Part shown: one piece after another, positions 54,771 to 63,563 of the stretch
How the letters are laid out: every line of letters starts with the position of its first letter
Position numbering within the stretch: position 1 is the first letter of the stretch
Assembly: GCA_036011305.1 (NCBI GenBank)
Contig: DASCNA010000144.1
Coordinates: 1-64,000 of the forward strand
Reading direction: 5' to 3'
DNA from: DASCNA01 sp036011305
Lineage (GTDB): Bacteria; Verrucomicrobiota; Lentisphaeria; Victivallales; GWF2-38-69
Length of the DNA: 64,000 nucleotides
The notes under the pieces: generated by a model
What the model saw: only the letters and a program-made list of their open reading frames with translations
What the model was told of the DNA's origin: nothing
The model's database searches: none
Made by a program: the position numbers and the translations under genes

Positions 54771-55754
54771 TCAATTGTTTATTTTATAAATTTTATGAAC
54801 AACTATATATCCAAGATTCTGAGCCTTATTTCTAAGAATACTCGAATCAAGAATAAAATTAAAAAATTTATTTACTCCTTTTGATGAAGCATCTTTTTTA
54901 TACAAAATATATGTAGTGGCAACGATAGGCCAGCTACCATCACCTTTTGCATTAACATCAGGTTGATCATTTGACCATGAATAATTTTCCAAAGCTATTT
55001 TAAAACTTTTCAAATTGGCAGTAACAACTTTTCCATTTTTATTCAACATTTTCACACAGGTCAAATTATTCTTCTGTATATATGAATATTCAATATAACC
55101 AATGCTGTATGGGATCTGTTCTAAATATGCTGCTTCACCGGCATTTTCTCTTCCTCCAACACTACTGCAAGGCCATTGAACCATAGAATTTGCACCAACA
55201 TTTTGTTCCCAGATTACACTAACATCAGAAAGATATTTTGTAAATATATATGTTGTACCTGACATACCTATACGATGTATTAATACAATTTTTTTATGCG
55301 GAAGCTTAATTTTAGGATTTAATTTAACTATTTTAGAATCGTTCCAATACTTAATTTTACCTAAATAGATATCTGCAAGAACAGATCCGCTTAAGACAAG
55401 TTCATTACTCTTAATACCCGGAATATTTACAACAGGTACAATACCACTCGATGCAACTGGGAATACCATCCAATTATTTTTTGAAATCTGATCAGATAAT
55501 ACAGGTATTTCTGTTGCGCTAAAATTAACAGTCCCGGAAAGTAACATACTAATACCGGCTCCTGAACCTATTGCCTGGTAATTTATTTTATTATCGGTTT
55601 TATTATAATATGCTTCCGTCCAAATTGACATTGCAGGATACAGAAAGCTTGAACCTGCACCAGTTAATGATTTACTTCCGGCAAATGCGTTAATTCCAAA
55701 TAACAAGCTAAACAGAGTGAATATCACAGTGCATTTTAATATTTTTTTAAACAT
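54771..55754 (-). CDS. Divergent second PstS-like phosphate-binding protein
   Basis: This is a 327-residue exported periplasmic binding protein with a signal peptide (about 1-25). It aligns along its length with the PstS upstream, including GAGSS/T, GSGAG, YLGKIKYWND and SGTTYIFTKYLS. Several phosphate contacts differ: Ser replaces the Thr of GAGST, Glu replaces Asp in the SD/TE position (E. coli Asp56), and the R-A-D-G-S-G loop reads R-I-G-M-S-G, so the Asp equivalent to E. coli Asp137 is lost. It may bind a different oxyanion or have altered affinity. It is the last gene of the operon. Confidence 0.85.
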   Translation of the reverse strand: MFKKILKCTVIFTLFSLLFGINAFAGSKSLTGAGSSFLYPAMSIWTEAYYNKTDNKINYQAIGSGAGISMLLSGTVNFSATEIPVLSDQISKNNWMVFPVASSGIVPVVNIPGIKSNELVLSGSVLADIYLGKIKYWNDSKIVKLNPKIKLPHKKIVLIHRIGMSGTTYIFTKYLSDVSVIWEQNVGANSMVQWPCSSVGGRENAGEAAYLEQIPYSIGYIEYSYIQKNNLTCVKMLNKNGKVVTANLKSFKIALENYSWSNDQPDVNAKGDGSWPIVATTYILYKKDASSKGVNKFFNFILDSSILRNKAQNLGYIVVHKIYKINN

Positions 55755-55790
55755 AGATCTACTCGTTAATTAATATGAGAATCTTTATTT

Positions 55791-55814
55791 AGAGACGCAA
55801 TATCCTGCGTCTCT
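55791..55814 (-). repeat. Hairpin between the two pstS genes
   Basis: A perfect 9-bp stem (AGAGACGCA / TGCGTCTCT) with a six-base loop, unusually GC-rich for this window, lies just after the first pstS. No T tract follows on the minus strand, so it is more likely an mRNA 3' stabiliser or attenuator than a full terminator, which would leave pstS1 more abundant than the second gene. Confidence 0.6.
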
Positions 55815-55840
55815 ATCTACTTTTCAAAATTACTCTAATT

Positions 55841-56854
55841 TTACCACATATGTTCTACAATTGAATTAACATTTTTAGGAATAGCGACGTAATCTAACTT
55901 TGTAGCAAACTCACCACCATCGCTATATACCCATTTAAAGAACTTAACAATAGCTTTTCCAGTATCATTTTTCAGTTCCTTCTTATACAATAGAACAAAA
56001 GTTGATGCTGCAATTGGCCAACTGTTTTTCCCGGGAGCATTTGTTAGAATCATATAAAATCCTTTATCAGAACTCCATTTTGCATTTGAAGCTGCTGCTT
56101 TAAAAGAATCAAGTGAAGCCACAACTGTTTTTCCATCAGCGTTAACCATTTTTACTGTTGTAAGTTTATTCTGTATAGCATAAGCATATTCAACATACCC
56201 GATAGTATTTGGAATAGTCTGTACCTGTGCTGCTACACCGGCATTACCTTTAGCTCCAAGTGCCATTGACGGCCACTGTACATCAGTTGAGAAACCGACT
56301 TTGGACTTCCATACAGGACTTACTTTTGATAAGTAGTTAGTAAAATTATAAGTTGTACCTGAACCGTCAGCTCTTCTTACAGGAACTATCACTGTGTGAG
56401 GCAAAGTCAAACCTGGGTTCAATTTTTGTATAGCAGGATCATTCCAGTATTTTACTTTCCCCAAGTAAATATCTGCCAATACTTTACCATTTAAAAGCAA
56501 TTGATTAGCCTTTAGTCCCTGAACATGTACAATAGGAACAATACCTCCTACAATTACAGGAAACTGAATAAGTCCTTTTTCATCTAACTGCTGTTTTGTT
56601 AAAGGTTTATCTGATGCAGCAAAATTTACAGTCTTATTATTCAACTGCCTTAATCCGCCACCTGAACCTATTGGCTGATAATTAATAGCTATTCCGGTTT
56701 TTTTATGATAGGTAACAGCCCACTGAGATAAAACGGGATATACAAAAGTTGAACCTGCACCTGTTATTGATTTAATATTAGCAAGACCTAAAGTTGAAAG
56801 CCCGCATATTCCTAAAGCTAAAACTATTGATTTTAATAAACTTTTCTTCGACAT
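55841..56854 (-). CDS. pstS: Phosphate ABC transporter, periplasmic binding protein
   Basis: This is a 337-residue exported protein with a signal peptide (about 1-25). Canonical phosphate contacts are present: GAGSTF (Thr and Phe), GSGGG, AASDKP (Asp), and RRADGSGTT (Arg, Asp, Ser, Gly, Thr). It is the main phosphate receptor of PstSCAB. It follows pstB after 27 bases, so the binding protein comes late in the operon rather than first. An AAGGAATT element precedes the ATG. Confidence 0.94.
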   Translation of the reverse strand: MSKKSLLKSIVLALGICGLSTLGLANIKSITGAGSTFVYPVLSQWAVTYHKKTGIAINYQPIGSGGGLRQLNNKTVNFAASDKPLTKQQLDEKGLIQFPVIVGGIVPIVHVQGLKANQLLLNGKVLADIYLGKVKYWNDPAIQKLNPGLTLPHTVIVPVRRADGSGTTYNFTNYLSKVSPVWKSKVGFSTDVQWPSMALGAKGNAGVAAQVQTIPNTIGYVEYAYAIQNKLTTVKMVNADGKTVVASLDSFKAAASNAKWSSDKGFYMILTNAPGKNSWPIAASTFVLLYKKELKNDTGKAIVKFFKWVYSDGGEFATKLDYVAIPKNVNSIVEHMW

Positions 56855-56881
56855 ATTTCTAATTCCTTATTTTTTATTTTT

Positions 56882-57676
56882 TTAAAAATGTTTTAAATAA
56901 TTTTGAGTTGATTTCTTTTGCGGATTATTAAAAAATTTATTCTTTTCATTTACTTCTTTTATCATACCGTCTTTCATAAATACAACCTGATCAGCAATAC
57001 GTTCAGCCTGTCTTAAGTTATGAGTAACAATAATGATGGTGTATTTTTCTTTTAATTCTGTTATTACATTTTCCAATTTCTCAGTTGAAATAGGGTCTAG
57101 TGCAGAAGTAGGTTCGTCCAATAATAAAATATCAGGCTGCATTGCCAGTGTTCTTGCAATACACAGTCTCTGCTGCTGTCCTCCTGAGAGTGCGGTACCC
57201 GACTTGTTAAGATCATTTTTTATTTCTTTCCATAAAGCAGCCTGCCCTAATGATTTTCTAACTCTCTTTTTCATAGAAAACTTACTTATTTTTTCATTAT
57301 TCTTAAGAGCAAAAGCTATATTTTTGTAAATGGACATGGGAAATGGCGTAGGTTTCTGAAAAACCATTCCTATTTTTGTTCTTAATTTTTCAACATCACA
57401 CTTTCTATCAAGAATGTTCTGTCCTTCATACATAACTTCTCCGGTCGCATAATGCTCAGGATAGAGTTCATATATTCTGTTGAAAGCTCTTAGTAAAGTG
57501 GATTTCCCTGAACCGGAGTGCCCCATAAGGGCAGTTATTTTATTTTTATAAAAATCAAGATTTATATCATATAAAGCCTGCGATTTTCCATAATAGAAAT
57601 TAAGATTTCTAACAGATAAATGGATCTGTTCTTCACTGTTTTTCATATTTTCCTCTAATTTAATTTCACTCATCAT
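56882..57676 (-). CDS. pstB: Phosphate ABC transporter ATPase
   Basis: This 264-residue cytoplasmic ATPase powers phosphate uptake. GHSGSGKST (Walker A), FQKPTPFPMSIY after the Q-loop, LSGGQQQRLCIARTLA (signature) and ILLLDEPTSALDPIST (Walker B) are intact; the FQKPTPFPMS and DPIST blocks are diagnostic for PstB. It starts MMSE, and either ATG could be used. It lies 15 bases after pstA. Confidence 0.96.
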   Translation of the reverse strand: MMSEIKLEENMKNSEEQIHLSVRNLNFYYGKSQALYDINLDFYKNKITALMGHSGSGKSTLLRAFNRIYELYPEHYATGEVMYEGQNILDRKCDVEKLRTKIGMVFQKPTPFPMSIYKNIAFALKNNEKISKFSMKKRVRKSLGQAALWKEIKNDLNKSGTALSGGQQQRLCIARTLAMQPDILLLDEPTSALDPISTEKLENVITELKEKYTIIIVTHNLRQAERIADQVVFMKDGMIKEVNEKNKFFNNPQKKSTQNYLKHF

Positions 57677-57691
57677 TTACTCCTGAATTCC

Positions 57692-58549
57692 CTAATTGAT
57701 TTTTCTCTTTCTACTAAAGACCAAACGTGTTAATATATTAAGCGTTAAAATTGTGACAGTTATTATCAATGCAGCAGCCCATGCAAGTTCCTGAGAATTT
57801 TTATATGGACTTAGAGCATACTGGAACATCACTACCGGCAGGTTTGCCATTGGTTTGAAAATATCAGAACTTGGAAATTGATTATTAAGAACAGTAAACA
57901 ATAATGGAGCAGTTTCACCGGCGATACGCGCCAAAGCTAGAATTACACCGGTAATCAAACCTGATTTGGCCGCACGGTATATAACAAACATAGTAACTTT
58001 CCATCTTGAGACACCTAATGCAACAGCAGCTTCACGCAAATTACTCGGTATAACCTTCATGACGTCTTCACTTGTTCTGACAATCATAGGCACAGCAATC
58101 AAACCTAAAGCAACCATACCTGCCATAGCTGAAAAATGCCCTGTTACTGTAACTATTACAGAATATACAAACAAACCTATTATAATAGATGGAGCACTCA
58201 GCAGAATATCATTGATAAATCTAATAACAGCTCCAAACTTTCCCTTGCTTGGAAATTCAGTAAGATATGTGGCAATTAATATACCTATAGGAGCTGAAAA
58301 AATTATTGCTACACCTGTAATTATCAAACTTCCCAATATTGCATTTTTAAGTCCTCCCACCTGCCCTAAAGGTGGAAGATTTTCGAAGAAAAGCCTGAAA
58401 TTAACAGCATTTATTCCTTTAACAAAAAGAGTAATTATGATTGAAGATAATGCTATTACACCTATCAATAAACTTATAAAGCATAAAACTGTAAATATAT
58501 AATCTATTGTTTTTCTTCTTACTCTTTTATTTTTAGCCATAGTATTCAT
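57692..58549 (-). CDS. pstA: Phosphate ABC transporter permease PstA
   Basis: This is a 285-residue inner-membrane permease with six predicted helices and the EAA loop LREAAVALGVSRWKVTMFVI, followed by SGLITGVILALARIAGETAPLLFT, the PstA family block. Its ATG shares one base with the pstC stop, so the two are coupled. It pairs with PstC to form the channel. Confidence 0.95.
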   Translation of the reverse strand: MNTMAKNKRVRRKTIDYIFTVLCFISLLIGVIALSSIIITLFVKGINAVNFRLFFENLPPLGQVGGLKNAILGSLIITGVAIIFSAPIGILIATYLTEFPSKGKFGAVIRFINDILLSAPSIIIGLFVYSVIVTVTGHFSAMAGMVALGLIAVPMIVRTSEDVMKVIPSNLREAAVALGVSRWKVTMFVIYRAAKSGLITGVILALARIAGETAPLLFTVLNNQFPSSDIFKPMANLPVVMFQYALSPYKNSQELAWAAALIITVTILTLNILTRLVFSRKRKIN

Positions 58550-59442
58550 TAGGCATCACTCCTTTTCTTGAGTAAATATCTTGATATACATAGCACGATA
58601 AAAGTAATAACAAACAACACCAGTCCAAGTTCTATTAATGCTGCAGGATAGATTTTTCCCAAAGCTTCTGTAAATTCATTAGCGATTGTTGCTGATATGG
58701 TTGTACCGGGCATAAACAGTCCTTTAAAAAAGCCATGACTGTTTCCAATAACAAATGTTACAGCCATTGTTTCCCCAAGAGCTCTTCCCAAACCAAGAAT
58801 TACGGCTCCTAAAATTCCATTTTTGCAATATGGCAAAAGCACTTTAAATACGTATTCAAATCTGGTGGAACCGGTTGAATAAGAAGCTTCTTTAAGCACT
58901 GCAGGAGATGTATTAACAACATCTCTTATTACTGAAGATATAAGCGGAATAATCATCATTGCCAAAATTACACCTGCTGTAAATACTCCTATTCCCATTG
59001 GAAAACCGCCAAAAATAAAATTTAATACAGGTACATTCTGAAAAGTGTTAATTAGAAATGGCTGAACATATTGTGCCATTATCGGAGCAAAAACAAACAA
59101 TCCCCACATACCGTAAATAATGCTTGGAACTGCCGCCATTAATTCTATCACTTGCGAAAATACTGCACTAACTTTTTTGGGAGCAATCTGTGTTAAAAAT
59201 ACAGCGATACAGAAACTTAAAGGAACTGCTATAACAATAGCAACAAATGATGTAATTATAGTTCCTAGTATTGCAGTTAACGCTCCGAAATTTTCTGTTA
59301 CGGGATTCCAGCTGCTCCCCCAAATAAAGCCGATGCCGAACTTTTCTATAGCAGGCCAGCTCATTATGATCAGTGAAACAAATATCCCGATAACCACAAT
59401 TAAAAGTAAAACTGCCAAACTTTTAGTAATTTTTTTAAACAT
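58549..59442 (-). CDS. pstC: Phosphate ABC transporter permease PstC
   Basis: This is a 297-residue inner-membrane permease. The family blocks FGALTAILGTIITSFVAIVIAVPLS, ELMAAVPSIIYGMWGLFV, the EAA loop LKEASYSTGSTRFEYVFKVLLP and GRALGETMAVTFVIGN are visible. It is the first gene of pstC-pstA-pstB-pstS-pstS2; phoU is absent from this operon. A fourfold 11-bp repeat (candidate Pho box) lies about 110 bases upstream. Confidence 0.95.
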   Translation of the reverse strand: MFKKITKSLAVLLLIVVIGIFVSLIIMSWPAIEKFGIGFIWGSSWNPVTENFGALTAILGTIITSFVAIVIAVPLSFCIAVFLTQIAPKKVSAVFSQVIELMAAVPSIIYGMWGLFVFAPIMAQYVQPFLINTFQNVPVLNFIFGGFPMGIGVFTAGVILAMMIIPLISSVIRDVVNTSPAVLKEASYSTGSTRFEYVFKVLLPYCKNGILGAVILGLGRALGETMAVTFVIGNSHGFFKGLFMPGTTISATIANEFTEALGKIYPAALIELGLVLFVITFIVLCISRYLLKKRSDA

Positions 59443-59550
59443 ACTCTTTCTTATTTTATTAATTATTAATTTCTGTTTTTCTTATTTACTGCAAGGAAAT
59501 TACTTTATTTAATTGTGGTTACAACAGTAAAACAACGGCATTTACAAATC

Positions 59551-59589
59551 CTAACAAAATCCTAACTAAGTCTTAACAAAAAACTAACA
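59551..59589 (-). promoter_or_regulatory. Candidate Pho box upstream of pstC
   Basis: Four hexamers (CTAACA, CTAACT, TTAACA, CTAACA) start at 59551, 59562, 59573 and 59584, an exact 11-bp period. On the strand of pstC they read as TGTTAG-type repeats, the helical-repeat arrangement of PhoB/PhoP binding sites. An almost identical array lies at 63435-63473. The regulator genes are not in the window. Confidence 0.7.
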
Positions 59590-59699
59590 ATTCACTTAAT
59601 TGGGGGCATAAAATGATTGACTAATAATTCTTTATCATTATCATTTTAATAATACTCAGACTTTTATTTATTAACTCCATAAACTAAAAGGAATCATAG

Positions 59700-60185
59700 A
59701 TGAATTTCAAAAAGAAACTACTCATATTATCATCAACTGCTATTATCTTCATAGCCCAGAATCTTTTAGCAGGTTCTGATTATCAAGGTCTGATAAACAA
59801 CAAAATAACAATACAGCATGTAATTAACTTAGTTCAAAAAGCAGGTTATTCATATATATCGTCTATTGCATTTGATGATGGATACTGGCAGGTAAAAACT
59901 CTGAAAAACAAAATTGAAACAAAATATATATTAAATTCTAAAACTTCAAAATTTACTAAATTAGGTCAGGATCATGAAAATGATAAGCAGCCTCCTGAAA
60001 ATATTAATGTAATACAAAGATCTATTAAAACGGTAAAGAATAAATATCCAAAGTATAAAATTAAAAGTATAAGCCATGAATCATCATCATGGAATGTCAA
60101 TGCATTCGATGAAACCGGAATGGAATATGAAATGTTAGTCAACGGAGAAGGATCAAAAATACTTTTCAGCAAAATAGACGATTAA
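59700..60185 (+). CDS. Exported PepSY-like protein
   Basis: This 161-residue protein has a signal peptide (cut after about Ala24). Two repeated modules of the PepSY-like kind follow, each with a helix and a DDGYWQVKTLKNK- or SSSWNVNAFDETG-type beta hairpin. Such proteins are often periplasmic inhibitors or sensors; nothing more specific can be said. An AAGGAAT element precedes the ATG. It is divergent from pstC and shares the region that holds the candidate Pho box, so it may be phosphate-regulated. Confidence 0.68.
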   Translation: MNFKKKLLILSSTAIIFIAQNLLAGSDYQGLINNKITIQHVINLVQKAGYSYISSIAFDDGYWQVKTLKNKIETKYILNSKTSKFTKLGQDHENDKQPPENINVIQRSIKTVKNKYPKYKIKSISHESSSWNVNAFDETGMEYEMLVNGEGSKILFSKIDD

Positions 60186-60237
60186 ATTTACGGAAATATC
60201 CGTAGTTATTTACAGTATAGTTTCCGTTGTATCCCTT

Positions 60238-60259
60238 AAAATGTTAACGTTAACATTTT
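60238..60259 (+). promoter_or_regulatory. 22-bp perfect palindrome before the sugar symporter
   Basis: A perfect dyad with core TGTTAACGTTAACA and flanking A and T runs lies 109 bases before the symporter start. A central CG within an AT-rich palindrome is typical of LacI/GalR-family operators. It could also serve as a terminator for the preceding PepSY gene, because T residues follow. A smaller dyad (TACGGA / TCCGTA, 60189-60204) lies just upstream. Confidence 0.5.
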
Positions 60260-60367
60260 TTTAAGATAATTAAATATAATTGACTTTAAAAAAATAATAC
60301 CTGCTATATTTTAGACAAAATCAGGACTTTTGTATTAAAATTTAATCTGACATAAGAGGGGGAGATT

Positions 60368-61756
60368 ATGCAGGAACTTACTGTAAAGAGGAAATTTGGC
60401 TTCAGCATTTATATGATTGCTGTTATTGCAGCACTCGGCGGGCTGCTGTTCGGACTTGATCAAGGAATTATATCGGGAGCTTTACCGTTTATTAAAAATT
60501 CTTTTCACATCGGGACGACAATGCAGGAAGTGGTTGTCAGCAGTTTGATGGTGGGATGTGTCTGCGGAGTAATCTCAATCAGGCCGATATCTCAAAAATT
60601 CGGACGCAAAAAGGCTCTTTTAATTTCAGGAGCTTTATTTGTTTTGGCATCTGTAAGTTCTGGACTTTCCGCCAATGTCGAAATACTTATTTTATCGAGA
60701 TTTTTCATAGGAATATCTGTCGGTATTGCAAGTTTTGTAACACCTATTTATATTGCCGAAATTGCACCAAGGCAGATTAGAGGCGGAATGATAGCACTGT
60801 TTCAGTTTTTAATAGTTCTTGGTATTGCGCTTGCATTTTTAGTTGATTCAGCATTAACACCTTTTGGAGCATGGAGATTTATGCTCGGCAGTATAAGCAT
60901 TCCTGGAATTATCATGCTTATTGGTCTTTTCTTCTTACCTGAAAGCCCCAGGTGGCTTATGCTTTATGGCAGACAGAAAGAAACTGAAAAAATATTAAAA
61001 AGACTTGATAGAACAGATGAGGAAGTAAAATTTGAAATAAATGAAATTTCCCAAAGCGCAAGTGAAAAACAGTCAAGCTGGAAATTTCTTAGAAACAAAA
61101 ACTATAGAAAAGTTCTTTATCTGGGAATTGGACTGCAGCTATTTCAGCAATTGTGCGGCTGGGTTGCACTTGTATATTATGCTCCGTCTATTTTCAGTGA
61201 AATGGGTTTTAAAACTCCTGAATCCAGAATCTGGGTAGCATTTATTGTCTGTGGTGCATTTCATGTATTAGCTACCATGCTTCCGGTTTTTCTCAATGAT
61301 AAATGGGGTAGGAAAAAACTACTATATATCGGTGTCAGCTTAAATATCTTTAGTATGATAATGATTGCTTCACTGTTTTTCTTTGGAATAGATGCAGCAA
61401 ACTGGATAAAATATTTAGCAGTTACTCTGCTTCTGTTATTCAACATTGGTTATTCAATAAGCCTTGGACCCGTTGTCTGGACTTTATGCTCTGAAATTTT
61501 CCCTCTCAGGGGAAGGGATCTTGGAATGATGACTGCAACAGCAGCAAACTGGATAGGAAGTTTTTTCGTTGCTCAGCTAACTTTAACATTTATGGGAATA
61601 CTTGGTCCCGGATGGACATTTATAATGTTTGCTGTAATAGGTGTTTTGACTATTATTTTTACTTATATGTTTGTTCCTGAAACAAAAGGAATTCCTCTCG
61701 AAGAAATTGAGAAAGCACTGCTCAGTGGGAAAAAATTAAAAAATATTGGAATATAA
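60368..61756 (+). CDS. Sugar/H+ symporter, MFS sugar-porter family
   Basis: This is a 462-residue inner-membrane transporter with 12 helices. The signatures are GGLLFGLDQGIISGALPF (TM1), RFFIGISVGIASFVTPIYIAEIAPRQIRG (TM4 to the 4-5 loop), PESPRWLM (between TM6 and TM7), FQQLCGWVALVYYAPSIF (TM7, usually QxxSGxNxxxYY) and PETKGIPLEEIE after TM12. This is the XylE/GalP/AraE type; the TM7 QQLCGWV variant may change sugar preference. A GAGGGGGAG site precedes the ATG. A terminator follows. The upstream palindrome suggests repression by a LacI-type protein. Confidence 0.9.
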   Translation: MQELTVKRKFGFSIYMIAVIAALGGLLFGLDQGIISGALPFIKNSFHIGTTMQEVVVSSLMVGCVCGVISIRPISQKFGRKKALLISGALFVLASVSSGLSANVEILILSRFFIGISVGIASFVTPIYIAEIAPRQIRGGMIALFQFLIVLGIALAFLVDSALTPFGAWRFMLGSISIPGIIMLIGLFFLPESPRWLMLYGRQKETEKILKRLDRTDEEVKFEINEISQSASEKQSSWKFLRNKNYRKVLYLGIGLQLFQQLCGWVALVYYAPSIFSEMGFKTPESRIWVAFIVCGAFHVLATMLPVFLNDKWGRKKLLYIGVSLNIFSMIMIASLFFFGIDAANWIKYLAVTLLLLFNIGYSISLGPVVWTLCSEIFPLRGRDLGMMTATAANWIGSFFVAQLTLTFMGILGPGWTFIMFAVIGVLTIIFTYMFVPETKGIPLEEIEKALLSGKKLKNIGI

Positions 61757-61798
61757 ATTCATCAAATACTCCAAATATTCTACTGTTTATTTAATTTT

Positions 61799-61830
61799 GG
61801 GAAAAGTTTTTTACAAATAAAAGCTTTTCC
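61799..61830 (+). terminator. Terminator after the sugar symporter
   Basis: GGAAAAG pairs with CTTTTCC around a loop of about 17 bases, followed by five T residues, 43 bases after the stop. Confidence 0.55.
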
Positions 61831-61894
61831 TTTTTCAACATCTGAAAAATTATAAACTATTACCAGAAAATAAATAAACTATTTTAAAAAAGAA

Positions 61895-62629
61895 TTAATT
61901 TCTCTTTTCTCTACAAATGACTGTAGTACCTCCTTCTACATCTTTTCTTTTGATTATCAAATTGTTATCAATTTCAATAATATTATAAGATGGTTTGTAA
62001 ATTCCTCTCAGCCTTCTTGAAGTAGTAGTAGAACATGTGATTATTTTTAAATTTTCAAAGTTCCACATATGCGGAATATGCTTATGCCCTGATAATATCA
62101 AATCAACACCTGTTTTTACAGCCATTTTCAACACATCACCGGCATCTCTTAAGATATTCATTTCACGTCCAGAATTTGGTACCGATATTACATGATGGTG
62201 TAACGCTAGAATTTTAAAATCATAGTTTTTTGAAAAAAGACTTTTTAGTTTTGCAGTATGGGCTCTGCCAATTTGTCCATCATCTAAATCAGGTTCTGTT
62301 GAATCAGCTCCACATATGATAGTATCATTAATTGTTAATGTACTAAAAGGTTTTCCTATCAGTTTTTCAAAAGTTCTGTATCCTACATTTTTAGAATCGT
62401 GATTTCCAGGAATAATAACCTTATTTTTTACAGTAAACATATTAATATAATTTAAAGCCTCAGTGTACTCTTCATAGTAACCTTCCATAGTTAAATCACC
62501 GGTTATTATTAAGACTTCAGGGTTATATTTATTTACCTGTTCTATTGTTTTTTCCATTAGATTTTTATCAAAATGACTTGACCCGCAGTGCAGATCTGAA
62601 ATTTGTACTATTTTTAATTTATTATTCAT
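61895..62629 (-). CDS. Calcineurin-type metallophosphoesterase (CpdA-like)
   Basis: This is a 244-residue cytoplasmic enzyme. All five metal motifs are intact: SDLHCG (Asp12, His14), ITGDLT, PGNHD, LHHH and GHKHIPH. The fold matches the 3',5'-cyclic AMP phosphodiesterase CpdA and related enzymes acting on phosphodiesters or phospholipid head groups; the exact substrate is open. It is 38 bases after the YdcF-type gene and likely in the same transcript, hence under the candidate Pho box. Confidence 0.85.
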   Translation of the reverse strand: MNNKLKIVQISDLHCGSSHFDKNLMEKTIEQVNKYNPEVLIITGDLTMEGYYEEYTEALNYINMFTVKNKVIIPGNHDSKNVGYRTFEKLIGKPFSTLTINDTIICGADSTEPDLDDGQIGRAHTAKLKSLFSKNYDFKILALHHHVISVPNSGREMNILRDAGDVLKMAVKTGVDLILSGHKHIPHMWNFENLKIITCSTTTSRRLRGIYKPSYNIIEIDNNLIIKRKDVEGGTTVICREKRN

Positions 62630-62667
62630 ATCTATAACTCCTTTTTTAAATTAAACTCAATGTATCC

Positions 62668-63348
62668 TTATGACGCCATTGTTTTTTGAATGGTATTTTT
62701 CCTGATATCAAAAATATTTATAGCGGCAGTAACCTGTGAATTTTCATTTGATTGCTTATATATTCTACTTAAATCTCTGTATATAGAATTTCTTTCTATT
62801 ATAGAATCTTCCTTTACATCTTTGTTATAGCAATAGCTGTCTAGTGAAGTTGAATTATTGATATTAATATTAAAGTTTTGTATTTTAGAAATATACTCAA
62901 ATATAGCTAAAGCTCTTGGCATATGTCTTCTACTGGTTACAAGAGTACAGTTTTCCGCCTTTATTGCTTTCAGGATTTTAACTGAATTAAGACCATTGGT
63001 AACTGTATCATAAGAAAGATTTTCTTTTATAACTCTACTTCTGCTGACACCATTTGAGACAAGCCATTCTTTCATTACTTCTGCCTCTGTAAAACCGTAT
63101 TGCCTGTTTCCTCCGCTTACTATTATCTTTGAACCATAATTTATATTATATATATCAAGTGCTGTTTTAAGCCTTCCTTTAAGAATATTCCAGGGGATAT
63201 CCTTCTTTGACAGTTGATACCCAAGAACTACAATAATATTATTCTCTATATCAGGCTTAATGTGATAATTATTTAAATTATAGGTATAAGATTTTTGATA
63301 AATCTCATTTAAAAGATTTTGTTTATATAATTCATCACTCAACTGCAT
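62668..63348 (-). CDS. YdcF/SanA family protein (DUF218)
   Basis: This is a 226-residue protein with the DUF218 core: VLGYQL, a GRLKTALDIY helix, IIVSGG, the EAEVMKEWLVSNGV block, the ENLSYDTVTNGLNSV block and the LVTSRRHMPRAL motif. Family members influence envelope permeability or bind nucleotides such as SAM; no activity is firmly established. It lacks the N-terminal membrane helix of SanA/ElyC and so is probably cytoplasmic, like YdcF. A GAGGA site lies seven bases before the ATG. A candidate Pho box begins 87 bases upstream. Confidence 0.82.
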   Translation of the reverse strand: MQLSDELYKQNLLNEIYQKSYTYNLNNYHIKPDIENNIIVVLGYQLSKKDIPWNILKGRLKTALDIYNINYGSKIIVSGGNRQYGFTEAEVMKEWLVSNGVSRSRVIKENLSYDTVTNGLNSVKILKAIKAENCTLVTSRRHMPRALAIFEYISKIQNFNININNSTSLDSYCYNKDVKEDSIIERNSIYRDLSRIYKQSNENSQVTAAINIFDIRKNTIQKTMAS

Positions 63349-63434
63349 TTTATTTTCCTCATATATAGTTAATATCGGATTACAAATGCAATTTAATCCA
63401 GCATACTATCATATTCTATATAAACATTTAACAA

Positions 63435-63473
63435 CTAATAGAATCGTAACATAACACTAACATAAAACTAACA
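63435..63473 (-). promoter_or_regulatory. Candidate Pho box upstream of the ydcF-like gene
   Basis: Hexamers CTAATA, GTAACA, CTAACA and CTAACA start at 63435, 63446, 63457 and 63468, an exact 11-bp period, in the same orientation as the array before pstC. On the minus strand a TATATAGAAT-like -10 follows about a dozen bases after the last repeat, as expected for an activator box that replaces the -35. Confidence 0.7.
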
Positions 63474-63563
63474 AATTAAACCAATTTCCTATATCTTAGA
63501 ACAAAATAATGTTTTATAACCATAGACAAAATATACCTTTTAAAATAATAATCAGAAGGGATA

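Noticed and set aside
57966..58502. Open frame of 178 codons antisense to pstA
   Set aside because: pstA is certain by motif and operon position; the antisense frame has no start signal.
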